A stretch of DNA of 14,415 nt from JAWXVD01 sp044425705 (GCA_044425705.1 JAWXVD010000084.1:1-14415), one strand, 5' to 3'. Positions 6,530-14,288 are shown, counted from the stretch's first letter. Notes: generated by a model not told the origin, from the sequence alone. Program-made: numbers and translations.

Positions 6530-6772
6530 ATGGCAACTTCAACTGCTCAAATTGATAACTTAGTATCATTATTAGATGGTTACGTAGTAAAAGGTGGACA
6601 TCACCTTAACATTAATGTTTTAAACAGAGAAACATTATTAGACGCTCAAAAAAATCCAGAAAACTACCCACAATTAACAATCCGTGTTTCTGGATATGCT
6701 GTAAACTTTATCAAATTAACACCAGAACAACAAAGTGACGTTATTAGCCGTACATTCCATTCAGCTATTTAA
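6530..6772 (+). CDS. Stand-alone glycyl-radical domain completing PFL (GrcA/YfiD-like, 80 aa)
   Basis: The protein matches the last part of PFL. Residues 8-30 are the IDNLVSLLDG...GGHHLNINV lead-in, and 31-50 are LNRETLLDAQKNPENYPQLT. The radical motif IRVSGYAV is at 51-58 with Gly55 as the predicted radical site. The end QQSDVISRTFHSAI corresponds to the E. coli C-terminus QQQDVITRTFTQSM. In E. coli, GrcA (YfiD, 127 aa) is a similar free domain that rescues oxygen-cleaved PFL. Here the upstream core lacks the domain altogether, so this protein is probably an obligate subunit, activated on Gly55 by PflA. AGGAGG is placed 8 nt before the ATG, a strong site fitting the need for stoichiometric amounts. 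An intrinsic terminator follows. Confidence 0.92.
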   Translation: MATSTAQIDNLVSLLDGYVVKGGHHLNINVLNRETLLDAQKNPENYPQLTIRVSGYAVNFIKLTPEQQSDVISRTFHSAI

Positions 6773-6784
6773 TCAACCAAAGAT

Positions 6785-6818
6785 AAAGACCAGCCTGACA
6801 GGTTGGTCTTTTATTTTA
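6785..6818 (+). terminator. Intrinsic terminator between the radical-domain gene and pflA
   Basis: AAAGACCAGCCTG (6785-6797) pairs with CAGGTTGGTCTTT (6799-6811), one pair being a G-U wobble, and is followed by TTTATTTTAT-like sequence. With no clear promoter between here and 6839, pflA probably depends on read-through. That would keep the catalytic activase below the structural subunits. Confidence 0.85.
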
Positions 6819-6838
6819 TATTTCGAAAGGAGATTACC

Positions 6839-7591
6839 ATGAAGGGTAGAATTCACTCTTTAGAAAGTTTTGGTACTGTTGATGGTCCCGGCGTGCGCTA
6901 TGTAGTTTTTACGCAAGGTTGTCCAATGCGATGTGCCTATTGCCACAATCCCGATACTTGGGAAGTAAATGCTGGAAAAGAAATAGAACCATCTTATATT
7001 ATCGAACAATATAAACGTAATCTAGGCTTTTATAAAGGTGGTGGTATCACCGTTACTGGCGGAGAGCCATTATTACAAATTGATTTTCTAATAGAATTAT
7101 TTACACTAGCAAAAAAAGAAAACATTCACACTTGCCTTGATACTTCAGGTATTGTATATCATACTAACGATCCTGTTTGGTTAGAAAAACTAGATCATCT
7201 AATGACCATCACAGATTTAGTAATGTTGGATATTAAACACATTGATCCCGAAAGACATCTTGTCTTAACCAAGCAACCCAACGAAAAGATTTTAGAGTTT
7301 GCAGCATATTTAAACAAGAAACAAGTTCCTATGTGGATTCGTCATGTTGTTGTTCCAACCCTTACAGATGATGAAGAATCTTTATTCCGATTAGGTTATG
7401 AAATCGGTGCATTCACCAATATTAAAGCACTTGACGTATTACCATATCATGATATGGGCGTTGTAAAATATGCAAATCTAGGCATTGTTTATCCATTAAA
7501 AGGTATTCCTGCCATGGATAAAAGTAAAATTGTAGACAAGAAACAAATTGTATTAAATGGAATAAAAAAACGCAGAGCTGAGATGCAATAG
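6839..7591 (+). CDS. pflA: Pyruvate formate-lyase activating enzyme (radical SAM)
   Basis: The 250-aa product is close to the 246 aa of E. coli PflA. It begins MKGRIHSLESFGTVDGPGVR and carries the radical-SAM cluster motif CPMRCAYC (Cys28, Cys32, Cys35), followed by HNPDTW. TVTGGEPLL at 71-79 is the SAM-binding GGE motif, and DVLPYHDMG-type sequence lies near the end. It binds a [4Fe-4S] cluster and SAM and abstracts hydrogen from the PFL glycine, which in this locus sits on the separate 80-aa protein (Gly55). The start at 6839 has AAAGGAG 6 nt upstream; an in-frame TTG at 6803 lies inside the terminator stem and is rejected. A reduced flavodoxin or ferredoxin is needed, and a ferredoxin follows. 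Confidence 0.95.
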   Translation: MKGRIHSLESFGTVDGPGVRYVVFTQGCPMRCAYCHNPDTWEVNAGKEIEPSYIIEQYKRNLGFYKGGGITVTGGEPLLQIDFLIELFTLAKKENIHTCLDTSGIVYHTNDPVWLEKLDHLMTITDLVMLDIKHIDPERHLVLTKQPNEKILEFAAYLNKKQVPMWIRHVVVPTLTDDEESLFRLGYEIGAFTNIKALDVLPYHDMGVVKYANLGIVYPLKGIPAMDKSKIVDKKQIVLNGIKKRRAEMQ

Positions 7592-7625
7592 TGCTGTTTT
7601 TAGGAATTCCTGTATATAAATACGC

Positions 7626-7651
7626 AACTTTCAGCTTATGGCTGAATAGTT
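7626..7651 (+). repeat. Hairpin after pflA without a U-tract
   Basis: AACT-TTCAGC (7626-7635) pairs with GCTGAA-T-AGTT (7641-7651) with one bulged T and a 5-nt loop. It lies between the pflA stop and the ferredoxin promoter. The lack of a T-run makes it at most a weak terminator or an mRNA 3' end stem. Confidence 0.45.
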
Positions 7652-7655
7652 ACCC

Positions 7656-7684
7656 TTGTACATTGTTTCTATTTGTATTATAAT
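7656..7684 (+). promoter_or_regulatory. Promoter for the ferredoxin gene
   Basis: TTGTAC (7656-7661) and perfect TATAAT (7679-7684) are 17 nt apart. The predicted start is near 7691, giving a 59-nt leader. It lets the ferredoxin be made independently of the PFL transcript. Confidence 0.65.
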
Positions 7685-7749
7685 GAATTTGTTGCACAGT
7701 AGACTATTCTACTTACAAAATATACTAATCTTAAAAGGAGGATTTTAAA

Positions 7750-7920
7750 ATGGCATATGTAATTAATGATACTTGCGTTAGTTGTGGAGCTTGTGCTGGA
7801 GCCTGTCCAGTTGGTGCTATCTCTGCTGGAGATGGACAATTCGTAATTGATGCTGATACTTGCATCGATTGTGGTTCTTGTGCTGGTGGATGTCCAGTAG
7901 GCGCTATCGCTGCTGAATAA
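7750..7920 (+). CDS. 2[4Fe-4S] clostridial-type ferredoxin (56 aa)
   Basis: This short gene was read directly from the sequence. The product MAYVINDTCVSCGACAGACP... has two full CxxCxxCxxxCP motifs, Cys9/12/15/19 and Cys38/41/44/48, in the usual near-symmetric layout, with length typical of clostridial ferredoxins (about 55 aa). It is a soluble low-potential one-electron carrier for hydrogenase, pyruvate:ferredoxin oxidoreductase and similar enzymes. AGGAGG (7736-7741) is 8 nt before the ATG. The position just after pflA suggests it may reduce the activase cluster, but its own promoter and strong ribosome site also suit a general high-level ferredoxin. Longer frames on the opposite strand across it are shadows rich in Ser and Thr. 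Confidence 0.97.
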   Translation: MAYVINDTCVSCGACAGACPVGAISAGDGQFVIDADTCIDCGSCAGGCPVGAIAAE

Positions 7921-7972
7921 GCAAAACTTTGATGTAACATTCAAAATATGATAAGTTACTTCTTTAGAAAAG

Positions 7973-8006
7973 AGCATTCAAAAAAATGAATGCTTTTTTC
8001 TTTTTT
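7973..8006 (+). terminator. Terminator after the ferredoxin gene, overlapping the end of the MerR gene
   Basis: AGCATTCA (7973-7980) and TGAATGCT (7987-7994) form an 8-bp stem with an AAAAAA loop, followed by TTTTTCTTTTTTC on the plus strand. Read the other way the stem is followed by CTTTTCT, so it probably also stops the convergent MerR gene, whose TGA (7978-7980) lies within it. Confidence 0.85.
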
Positions 8007-8502
8007 CTTTTTTCTTAGCAGCTCCACGGATAAGCTCGTCCAATTTTCTATAATGTTCTTCTTCTCGTACTATTCTATCTTGCTCCCTTTTTACATCATG
8101 TTCCTCTTTTTCTCTAAACTGATAATCAATCTCTTTAATCATCGTATCTTTTAATTGTTCTATAATTTCCTCATTGCTTTCACTTACCGCCTCAAATATC
8201 AAATGCTTCATCAACATTTGTAAACGTATAGATTTTTCTTCTTTACTAGTATCTTGAATAGGAACAATGACATCTCTTTGACGGTCGAATATCATAGTGC
8301 GAATAGCCTTTAACTGCAACCCTTTTTCCTTCCATCCTTTTATCTTTAAGAAACATTCTATATCCTCTTGCGTGTAGTATCTATGTCCTTGCTCATTTCT
8401 TTTAATTGGTATTTCCAATTCTTCCTCCCAATAACGTAATACATGACTTTCAACTTCTACTTGTTTTGCAGCTTCTGAAATTAAATACTTCTCTTTCATC
8501 AT
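7978..8502 (-). CDS. MerR-type helix-turn-helix regulator with coiled-coil tail
   Basis: The 174-aa product starts with a MerR DNA-binding region. The helix-turn-helix is at residues about 6-25 (YLISEAAKQVEVESHVLRYW), with the wing 'RNEQGHRYYTQEDIECFLKI' at about 35-54. A region with charged heptads (about 115-165) suggests a dimerising coiled coil, and the tail is very Lys-rich. There is no Cys-based metal-binding loop, so it is not a classic mercury or copper sensor. Such proteins often sit beside dnaB in Lachnospiraceae-like genomes (from memory, not checked); the target is unknown. GGAAGG precedes the two adjacent ATG codons, either of which could start. It follows the dnaB terminator. 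No clear promoter is visible in the 130-bp gap, so read-through transcription is possible. Confidence 0.82.
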   Translation of the reverse strand: MMKEKYLISEAAKQVEVESHVLRYWEEELEIPIKRNEQGHRYYTQEDIECFLKIKGWKEKGLQLKAIRTMIFDRQRDVIVPIQDTSKEEKSIRLQMLMKHLIFEAVSESNEEIIEQLKDTMIKEIDYQFREKEEHDVKREQDRIVREEEHYRKLDELIRGAAKKKEKRKKHSFF

Positions 8503-8529
8503 CTTTCCTTCCTTTCAATTTATTTTTAA

Positions 8530-8563
8530 TAAAAAAAGAGAATACCAGTGTTTCCACCTTCTC
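8530..8563 (-). terminator. Terminator downstream of dnaB
   Basis: On the minus strand GAGAA and TTCTC arms (8538-8563), with an inner GTG/CAC pairing, form a hairpin followed by a run of seven T (complement of 8531-8537). The A-rich region before the stem adds further pairing. Confidence 0.7.
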
Positions 8564-8637
8564 CTCTTTTGTCATATATCTTATTATTTATTTTTAAATC
8601 TAGCATTGATACTACCGGTAAAATTTTATTCTCAACC

Positions 8638-9975
8638 TTATCGTTCCAAATTTGCAAACTTTGTATATTCTGGTAACCACACAAGATCCACTGTACCAAT
8701 AGGACCATTTCTCTGTTTACCTATAATAATTTCTGCGATACCTTTTTTCTCTGAATCTTTATGATAATAATCATCTCTATAAATAAACATAACAACGTCA
8801 GCATCCTGCTCTATAGCCCCAGATTCACGTAAATCAGACATCATTGGACGATGGTCTGGTCTTTGTTCCACTGCACGGCTAAGCTGCGATAACGCCAGCA
8901 CAGGCACCTTTAATTCTCTTGCTAATCCTTTTAATGACCTAGAAATTTCCGAAATTTCTTGTTGCCTAGATTCACTCTTTCCACTGCCACTCATCAATTG
9001 CAAATAATCGATAATAATCATTTTCAAATCATGTTCTAATGAATATTTTCTACATTTTGAACGCAATTCCGAAATACTAATACCTGGTGTATCATCAATA
9101 ATCAGATTAGAGTCTCCAATCACTCCAGCGCTTTCGATTAACTTCTCCCATTCCATATCATCAAGATTACCATTACGAAGATGTTGTGCATCCACTTTTG
9201 ATTCTAATGAGAACATTCTGTTAACTAATTGCTCTTTAGACATTTCCAAACTAAAGATAGCAACTGTTTCATTTAATTTAAAAGCAACATTCTGTGCAAT
9301 ATTTAAAACAAATGCAGTTTTACCCATTGAAGGTCTTGCTGCTATTAGTACTAAATCTGCAGGTTGCATGCCTGATGTTTTAAAATCTAAATCAAGAAAT
9401 CCTGTTGCAATCCCTGTTACATTGCCGCGGTTCTTAGATGCTGCCTCAATTCGATCTAAAGCATTTGCAACAATTTGACGAATTGGTACAAATTCACCCG
9501 AATTTCGCTTTTGCACTAACTCGAAAACTCTTTTTTCTGTATCTTCTAGAACAACTTCTAAACTTTCTTTTCCCAAATAACAAGTATTTTCAATATCCTG
9601 CATCAATCGAATCAATCGTCTAAGGGTAGATTTTTCTGCGACAATATTTGCATAGTGTCTAATATTCGCCGAAGTTGGAACTGCTGTGATAATATCTCTA
9701 GTAAATTCTAAGCTACTAACTTCTGGAGGAACATCCTTCTCCTTCAATTTATCTTGCAAAGTAACAAGATCTACTGGTCTTCCTGCGGTATTTAATTCAA
9801 CCATTGATTCAAACAAAACACCATATTGTTGATTATAAAAATCATCTCCACCTATAATTTCTGAAGCAACAATAATTGCTTGACTATCTAATATCATAGA
9901 CGCAATTACTGATTGTTCAGCTTCTACACTATGGGGTAAGATTCGCTTAATAAGTGCTTCATCTATTGTTGCCAT
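8638..9975 (-). CDS. dnaB: Replicative DNA helicase DnaB
   Basis: The 445-aa product is standard DnaB length. The N-terminal helical domain begins LPHSVEAEQSVIASMI (residues 13-28) and binds primase. The RecA-like domain has the Walker A ARPSMGKT at 213-220 (Lys219), FSLEMS at 241-246, and the Walker B IIIDYLQLM at 320-328. It also has a DLRESGAIEQDAD segment at 381-393 and the KQRNGP motif at 420-425 with the likely arginine finger. The hexamer unwinds the lagging-strand template at the fork using ATP. AAGGGAAG precedes the ATG. It lies after gdpP and rplI on the same strand, the usual Firmicutes order, with a 132-bp gap in which I see no strong promoter. Confidence 0.97.
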   Translation of the reverse strand: MATIDEALIKRILPHSVEAEQSVIASMILDSQAIIVASEIIGGDDFYNQQYGVLFESMVELNTAGRPVDLVTLQDKLKEKDVPPEVSSLEFTRDIITAVPTSANIRHYANIVAEKSTLRRLIRLMQDIENTCYLGKESLEVVLEDTEKRVFELVQKRNSGEFVPIRQIVANALDRIEAASKNRGNVTGIATGFLDLDFKTSGMQPADLVLIAARPSMGKTAFVLNIAQNVAFKLNETVAIFSLEMSKEQLVNRMFSLESKVDAQHLRNGNLDDMEWEKLIESAGVIGDSNLIIDDTPGISISELRSKCRKYSLEHDLKMIIIDYLQLMSGSGKSESRQQEISEISRSLKGLARELKVPVLALSQLSRAVEQRPDHRPMMSDLRESGAIEQDADVVMFIYRDDYYHKDSEKKGIAEIIIGKQRNGPIGTVDLVWLPEYTKFANLER

Positions 9976-10052
9976 GGTATAACTTCCCTTTCATGATAAA
10001 ACTGTTCATTTACTTTGTTAACATAAATATCCTTTACTTTTAAGTCCAGTAA

Positions 10053-10068
10053 TTACAAATCCTTGTAA
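10053..10068. repeat. Short palindrome between rplI and dnaB
   Basis: TTACAA and TTGTAA flank a 4-nt centre (ATCC). It is the only symmetrical element in the 132-bp gap. It may be a protein site or chance in AT-rich DNA. Confidence 0.3.
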
Positions 10069-10107
10069 GCACAAAATCACAGACTCCAAAAGTTGAATTT
10101 CTCTCTC

Positions 10108-10554
10108 TTAAGCCTCTTGTACTTTTACACGTAGAGTTGCCGTTACTTTAGGATGTAATTTTACTTTCACTTCATGTGTACCAAATGTTTTGATACTATC
10201 GCTTATCTGTATTTTTTTCTTATCAAGTTCAATATTCCATTGGTCTTTATAAGCCGTTGCTATTTCCTTCGATGAAACAGAGCCAAAACTTCTTCCGCCT
10301 TCTCCTGCTTTCATGGTTACAATAATTGCTTTCGTTTCCAACTCTTTCCCAAAATTTTGTGCTTCTTCTAACTGTTCCTTTGCAACTCTTTCTTTGTTAG
10401 AGTTTTGTAATTTCAAATCATTTAAATTCTTTGGTGATGCCTCAATTCCTATTTTTTTAGGAATAATATAATTTCTCGCATATCCATCATTAGCATCGAT
10501 AATTTGACCTTTTTTTCCTAATGTTTTTACATCTTCTAATAATATAATTTTCAT
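10108..10554 (-). CDS. rplI: Ribosomal protein bL9
   Basis: The 148-aa product matches bL9 in length (149 in E. coli). The N-terminal rRNA-binding domain is MKIILLEDVKTLGKKGQI followed by DGYARNYIIPKKIGIEAS. A long charged connecting helix (about 45-75) and a C-terminal domain with GRSFGSVSSKEIA and HEVKVKLHPKVTATLRVKV follow. bL9 binds 23S rRNA in the large subunit and affects frame maintenance. The ATG follows directly on the gdpP stop codon (TAG then ATG) with no gap. Its AAGGAG lies within the last codons of gdpP, so the two are probably translationally coupled. Confidence 0.98.
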   Translation of the reverse strand: MKIILLEDVKTLGKKGQIIDANDGYARNYIIPKKIGIEASPKNLNDLKLQNSNKERVAKEQLEEAQNFGKELETKAIIVTMKAGEGGRSFGSVSSKEIATAYKDQWNIELDKKKIQISDSIKTFGTHEVKVKLHPKVTATLRVKVQEA

Positions 10555-12600
10555 CTATAGTTCTCCTTCTTCTAGCATCTTATCAATAATTCCTTTGATT
10601 TTAAACAAACCTTCGTGTAAAGAAAGACCTTCCATCTGACAACCGGCAATATTCATATGACCACCACCGCCTAATCTTTCCATGATGACTTGTACATTCA
10701 CTTCATCAATCGATCTAGCACTAACATAAATCATTCCTTGATATTCTGTTAATATAAAACTAGCTTTCACACCTCTAATGTTCAACAACTCATTAGCTGC
10801 TTGAGCTCCTACAATCGTAGGACTTTGTATTCCTTCACTGGTGCAAATAGAAATTGCAAAATCATTTCTATAAATCTCAGCTTGACTAACTGCATCTGCT
10901 TTCGCCTTATATTCATTTGCGTTTTCACGGAATAATTTACGAACTCTCGTTACATCTGCACCTCCACGTCTCAGATATGCTGCTGCTTCAAACGTTCTCA
11001 CACCTGTTTTAGACATAAAATTATTGGTATCTATCATAATTCCTGAATACAAACAGTCAGCTTCTCCACCACGTACTTTAATACCATTACTTACATATTG
11101 CAAAATTTCAGTAACCATCTCACAGGTGGATGATGCATAGGCCTCTACATATGATAGCGTAGCATTTTCAATGGTTTCTGAACCTTGTCTATGGTGATCT
11201 AATACCACGATAGAACGACATATTTTTAGAAGTTCTGGGCATTCTGTAATACTAGGTTTATTTACATCTACCACAACTACAACAGTACTATTATTTGTAT
11301 ACTCAATAGCTTGTTTACTGTTAATAATCATATCATCTTCATATTCTTCATTACCTATAAACATATCACACAAAGGTTGCACTGATGTGGTTACATCATT
11401 TAATACAATATGGGCTTTTCTATCTAAAGTTTTAGCAATACGATAAATTCCGATTGCAGCACCAAAGCTGTCTACATCTGCCATACGATGTCCCATAATA
11501 ATCACTTGATCCTTCGTAGTAATTAACTCTTTTAATGCATGCGCCTTTACTCTAGCTTTTACCCTAGTGCTCTTCTCCATTTGCTGACTTTTACCGCCAT
11601 AATAATTAATCTGTTGTGGCGTTTTTACTACTGCTTGATCTCCACCTCTACCAAGTGCTAAATCAATTGCAGTTCTACAGAACTCATAATTTTGTGCATA
11701 AGACAATCCATCCACACCGATTCCCATGCTGATAGTGACTGCCATTTCATTTCCGATATTAACCGTCTTTACTTCTTCTAACAAATCAAACCTGTTTTGT
11801 TGGAGCTGTGCCACGGCTTTTTTTCTTAATATAATGATATACTTGTCCTTTTCTAGCTTTTTAGAAATACCATCTATAGTTGAAATATATTTATTAACCT
11901 TTCTATCAATCAAAGCAATCAATAAGGATCTACGTACTTCCTCTACACTTTCTAATGCTTCTTCATAATTATCTAAATATAAAAGTCCCACTGCAAGGGA
12001 TTGATCATCATTTTCTTTTAATGCTATTTTTAATTCAGTTTCATCAAACAAATAGATTGCTATCAAAAATCCTTGATAATCTTCACTTGCTAAAATATCA
12101 CTATTTGAAACCATATCTTCTAATGAAATTCTCTTCATACGAACTAAAAAATCATGGTTTTCAAACTGTAATGATAATTCTGCATCATCCATATCTATAG
12201 GCATTTTTTCCATTGTAATCTCAGGAAAAATAGATGTGATTGATTTTTTGTACCCTTTTCCACTATGTATCGTACTTTCAAAAGCCTTGTTGGTCCATAT
12301 CAGTCTTCCTGTGTCATCTACGATAGCATATGACAACTCCAACTCTCTTAATAATTTTCTTTGAATCTGCCCATATTCTGTTGCAAAACTAATGAGTTCA
12401 TTCATAATCACCATCTTATTATTTATAATCCAATAAACAAGGATTCCAAAATATAAGACTAGAAAACATGTTACCAATAAACCTGCTTGATAATCAAGCA
12501 AATAGACAGAAATATTTACTACAACAAGTAATACTCCCAAATAAATTAGAATTTGAATATATTTTCTCAATACCCCTTTTAATTTTACCTGATTCTTCAT
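10555..12600 (-). CDS. gdpP: GdpP-type cyclic di-AMP phosphodiesterase
   Basis: With the start at 12600 the product is 681 aa. Two membrane helices lie at about 13-35 and 38-60. A PAS-like domain follows (about 75-190), then a degenerate GGDEF domain (about 200-330) without an intact GGDEF motif. Next is a DHH domain with H371, D375 and D377 (HRMADVD), D445, DHH at 468-470 and D524, then DHHA1 with LGGGGHMNIAG at 643-653. This is the full GdpP/YybT layout; the enzyme hydrolyses c-di-AMP to pApA and so affects potassium and osmotic balance and wall stress. The start at 12600 has GGGAG 5 nt upstream; an in-frame ATG at 12651 has no ribosome site. It is first in the gdpP-rplI-dnaB series. Confidence 0.95.
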   Translation of the reverse strand: MKNQVKLKGVLRKYIQILIYLGVLLVVVNISVYLLDYQAGLLVTCFLVLYFGILVYWIINNKMVIMNELISFATEYGQIQRKLLRELELSYAIVDDTGRLIWTNKAFESTIHSGKGYKKSITSIFPEITMEKMPIDMDDAELSLQFENHDFLVRMKRISLEDMVSNSDILASEDYQGFLIAIYLFDETELKIALKENDDQSLAVGLLYLDNYEEALESVEEVRRSLLIALIDRKVNKYISTIDGISKKLEKDKYIIILRKKAVAQLQQNRFDLLEEVKTVNIGNEMAVTISMGIGVDGLSYAQNYEFCRTAIDLALGRGGDQAVVKTPQQINYYGGKSQQMEKSTRVKARVKAHALKELITTKDQVIIMGHRMADVDSFGAAIGIYRIAKTLDRKAHIVLNDVTTSVQPLCDMFIGNEEYEDDMIINSKQAIEYTNNSTVVVVVDVNKPSITECPELLKICRSIVVLDHHRQGSETIENATLSYVEAYASSTCEMVTEILQYVSNGIKVRGGEADCLYSGIMIDTNNFMSKTGVRTFEAAAYLRRGGADVTRVRKLFRENANEYKAKADAVSQAEIYRNDFAISICTSEGIQSPTIVGAQAANELLNIRGVKASFILTEYQGMIYVSARSIDEVNVQVIMERLGGGGHMNIAGCQMEGLSLHEGLFKIKGIIDKMLEEGEL

Positions 12601-12669
12601 GTTAACTCCCATGTATAAACTGAATACTAATACTTCTATTCCATGTTTCATTTTATCAAATACTCTTAC

Positions 12670-12678
12670 AGTATACCA
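12670..12678 (-). promoter_or_regulatory. Extended -10 promoter for gdpP-rplI(-dnaB)
   Basis: On the minus strand TATACT (12670-12675) is preceded by TGG (12676-12678), an extended -10. No good -35 is present at 17 nt. It lies about 70 nt upstream of the chosen gdpP start. Confidence 0.5.
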
Positions 12679-12766
12679 TGACTTTAGGTATTATTCCACA
12701 ACATTCTTTACTTAGTGTTTCTCCTTATCCGACATAATACAAAGAATTATGATATTATTTTCAACT

Positions 12767-12824
12767 AAAATAAGCCCACTACCTCTTTAACTGTTTTCAT
12801 TAAAGAGGATCTTAGGCTTATTTT
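12767..12824 (-). terminator. Long two-part hairpin terminator after the URO-D family gene
   Basis: AAAATAAGCC (12767-12776) pairs perfectly with GGCTTATTTT (12815-12824). Inside it CCTCTTTAA (12782-12790) pairs perfectly with TTAAAGAGG (12800-12808). The 19 pairs make the most stable stem in the right half of the window. The T-run is part of the outer arm. It separates the URO-D family gene from gdpP. Confidence 0.8.
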
Positions 12825-12871
12825 AATAAAGATGATTTGGATATCAACGTTTTTCTTATAGGTTTTTAATT

Positions 12872-14125
12872 TTACATATTTTCCACAATTTTCATCGTTG
12901 TTTCTGCCCACTGGGTTAAACGTTCTGGTTTATAGCACACTGTCGAAACATCCTTCAACAAAAATTCTACATTTAACTGGTTCTTCTTTGCAATTTGTGA
13001 AACATTAGTAATATGTTTCGCCACTACATCAGTATCAAGTGAAGGTGCTACAAGTACTGCTGGTGTTGGTTTATTTGACATGATAATTTTAGGGTCAAGA
13101 TTGATTGCAAAATTTTCTGGATTACTCCAAGGACTGCAAGAAATTTTCCTTACATTTGGTAATTTCTGTACAATGTCAAGTCTATCATCTAAACGTTCAC
13201 AACAACCATAATAGAACATGCCATAATATTTTGAAATTCTAGACATATAATCAATTTCAAATTCCTTTGTAGTTGCTGGAGATGCGGATGTAAACAATTG
13301 TGCCATACTAAGTCCCCAACCATACTCTGAAGTCACACCTTTTCCTGCTGCAAAATCAGGCAATAATTCATCAGTATAAATATGAGAACAATGACAGAGA
13401 TTATCGTGTGAATTAAAAATACCTAAAGCATTCACTTGTTCAATTCCAGAAATCACTGATTGTGTCATTTTTTCCATAATACCATGAATGAACTCTGGTC
13501 GATCAATCAAATCATAATACACATTTTCTACATTCATAAGTTCTGCAAGAATATCCCATATTTGAAGACGAATACTTGCACCACCTGCTTGTACAACTGG
13601 AACAATGCCTACAAAAATTTCTTCTGCCACGGCTTTCCATTCGGCTGAAGTTTCTTTATCCAAAGTGATTTGAATATCTTTAATTTTATCAAGATCTTCC
13701 TCTTCCTCTAATTGATTAATATAAGAGTGAGAAACCACATCATTTGTTTGATCCGTCTCTGCAGTATTCTCTGCAATATCAATTCCCATACCGCTATTGC
13801 TTGCACAATAAGGAATCGTTATAAATGGTTCTACAACCATGTCTACAGGGAAGTTTTTCCATTGATATATTTTCTTTCTCATCCCCTCTTCAATAGAACG
13901 CAAAAATGGATCATTACAACGACAAGTCAAACTACCATCAAAATCAAGTTCGTGCCATGGTAATTGGTCTATTGTTACCATAGGTCGCATATTACCAACT
14001 CTATTAAATACCTTCCACATTTCCATTTTCTTACGTTGCACATCTAAAGTAGCTATTTGCATATATTCATGGGCTAATTCTCTCAATATGTTCTTTTCAA
14101 ATTCCGTTACTTGTACCTTTCCCAT
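12872..14125 (-). CDS. Uroporphyrinogen decarboxylase (URO-D) superfamily protein, probably a corrinoid-type methyltransferase
   Basis: The 417-aa product has the look of the URO-D fold family found in gut and other anaerobes, which includes MtaA/MtbA-type methyltransferases. Recognisable parts are VDMVVEPF at 94-101, a DLIDRPEFIHGIMEKM segment at 205-220, the Cys/His cluster LCHCSH at 243-248 and the GCCERLDD motif at 307-314, followed by ISCSPWSNPE. In MtaA-type enzymes an HxC plus a later Cys bind zinc that activates the thiol acceptor; the clusters here could do the same, which is inference. There is no haem pathway neighbour, so true haem synthesis is unlikely. No corrinoid-binding protein is next to it. 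The ribosome site AAAGGTGGG is about 9 nt before the ATG. It is a single gene closed by the hairpin at 12767-12824. Confidence 0.75.
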   Translation of the reverse strand: MGKVQVTEFEKNILRELAHEYMQIATLDVQRKKMEMWKVFNRVGNMRPMVTIDQLPWHELDFDGSLTCRCNDPFLRSIEEGMRKKIYQWKNFPVDMVVEPFITIPYCASNSGMGIDIAENTAETDQTNDVVSHSYINQLEEEEDLDKIKDIQITLDKETSAEWKAVAEEIFVGIVPVVQAGGASIRLQIWDILAELMNVENVYYDLIDRPEFIHGIMEKMTQSVISGIEQVNALGIFNSHDNLCHCSHIYTDELLPDFAAGKGVTSEYGWGLSMAQLFTSASPATTKEFEIDYMSRISKYYGMFYYGCCERLDDRLDIVQKLPNVRKISCSPWSNPENFAINLDPKIIMSNKPTPAVLVAPSLDTDVVAKHITNVSQIAKKNQLNVEFLLKDVSTVCYKPERLTQWAETTMKIVENM

Positions 14126-14248
14126 AACTTATTCCCACCTTTCCTATCTCCATTTTGAGTCTATTATTTGACCCAGTTTACACGTACTATGTTACTTTCT
14201 CGTTGTTATTTAACTATATTTATAGTATCATACCCATATATCCTATAG

Positions 14249-14272
14249 GTGTTTTACAGAAATATAAAACAC
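14249..14272. promoter_or_regulatory. Perfect inverted repeat upstream of the URO-D family gene (operator candidate)
   Basis: GTGTTTTA (14249-14256) and TAAAACAC (14265-14272) are exact 8-nt arms around an 8-nt centre. The repeat lies in the intergenic region between the leftward URO-D gene and a rightward promoter, about 125 nt from the URO-D start. It could be a regulator site for either gene. Confidence 0.45.
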
Positions 14273-14288
14273 ATCAAAAGTAACATTA

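Noticed and set aside
5990..6540. Split PFL as a sequencing frameshift or decayed pseudogene
   Set aside because: The missing domain is intact, starts with ATG and AGGAGG, and is separated from the core by a complete second gene and a strong hairpin.
6803..6838. In-frame TTG start extending pflA by 12 residues
   Set aside because: It lies in the 3' arm of the terminator hairpin and has no ribosome site; the ATG at 6839 has AAAGGAG 6 nt upstream.
7678..7977. Minus-strand frames of 69 and 99 aa across the ferredoxin
   Set aside because: Ser/Thr/Ala-rich mirror frames of the repeated ferredoxin codons; the plus-strand ferredoxin is unmistakable.
12601..12651. Upstream ATG of the gdpP frame adding 17 residues
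   Set aside because: No ribosome site upstream, while the ATG at 12600 has GGGAG at good distance and begins at the usual membrane-anchor region.
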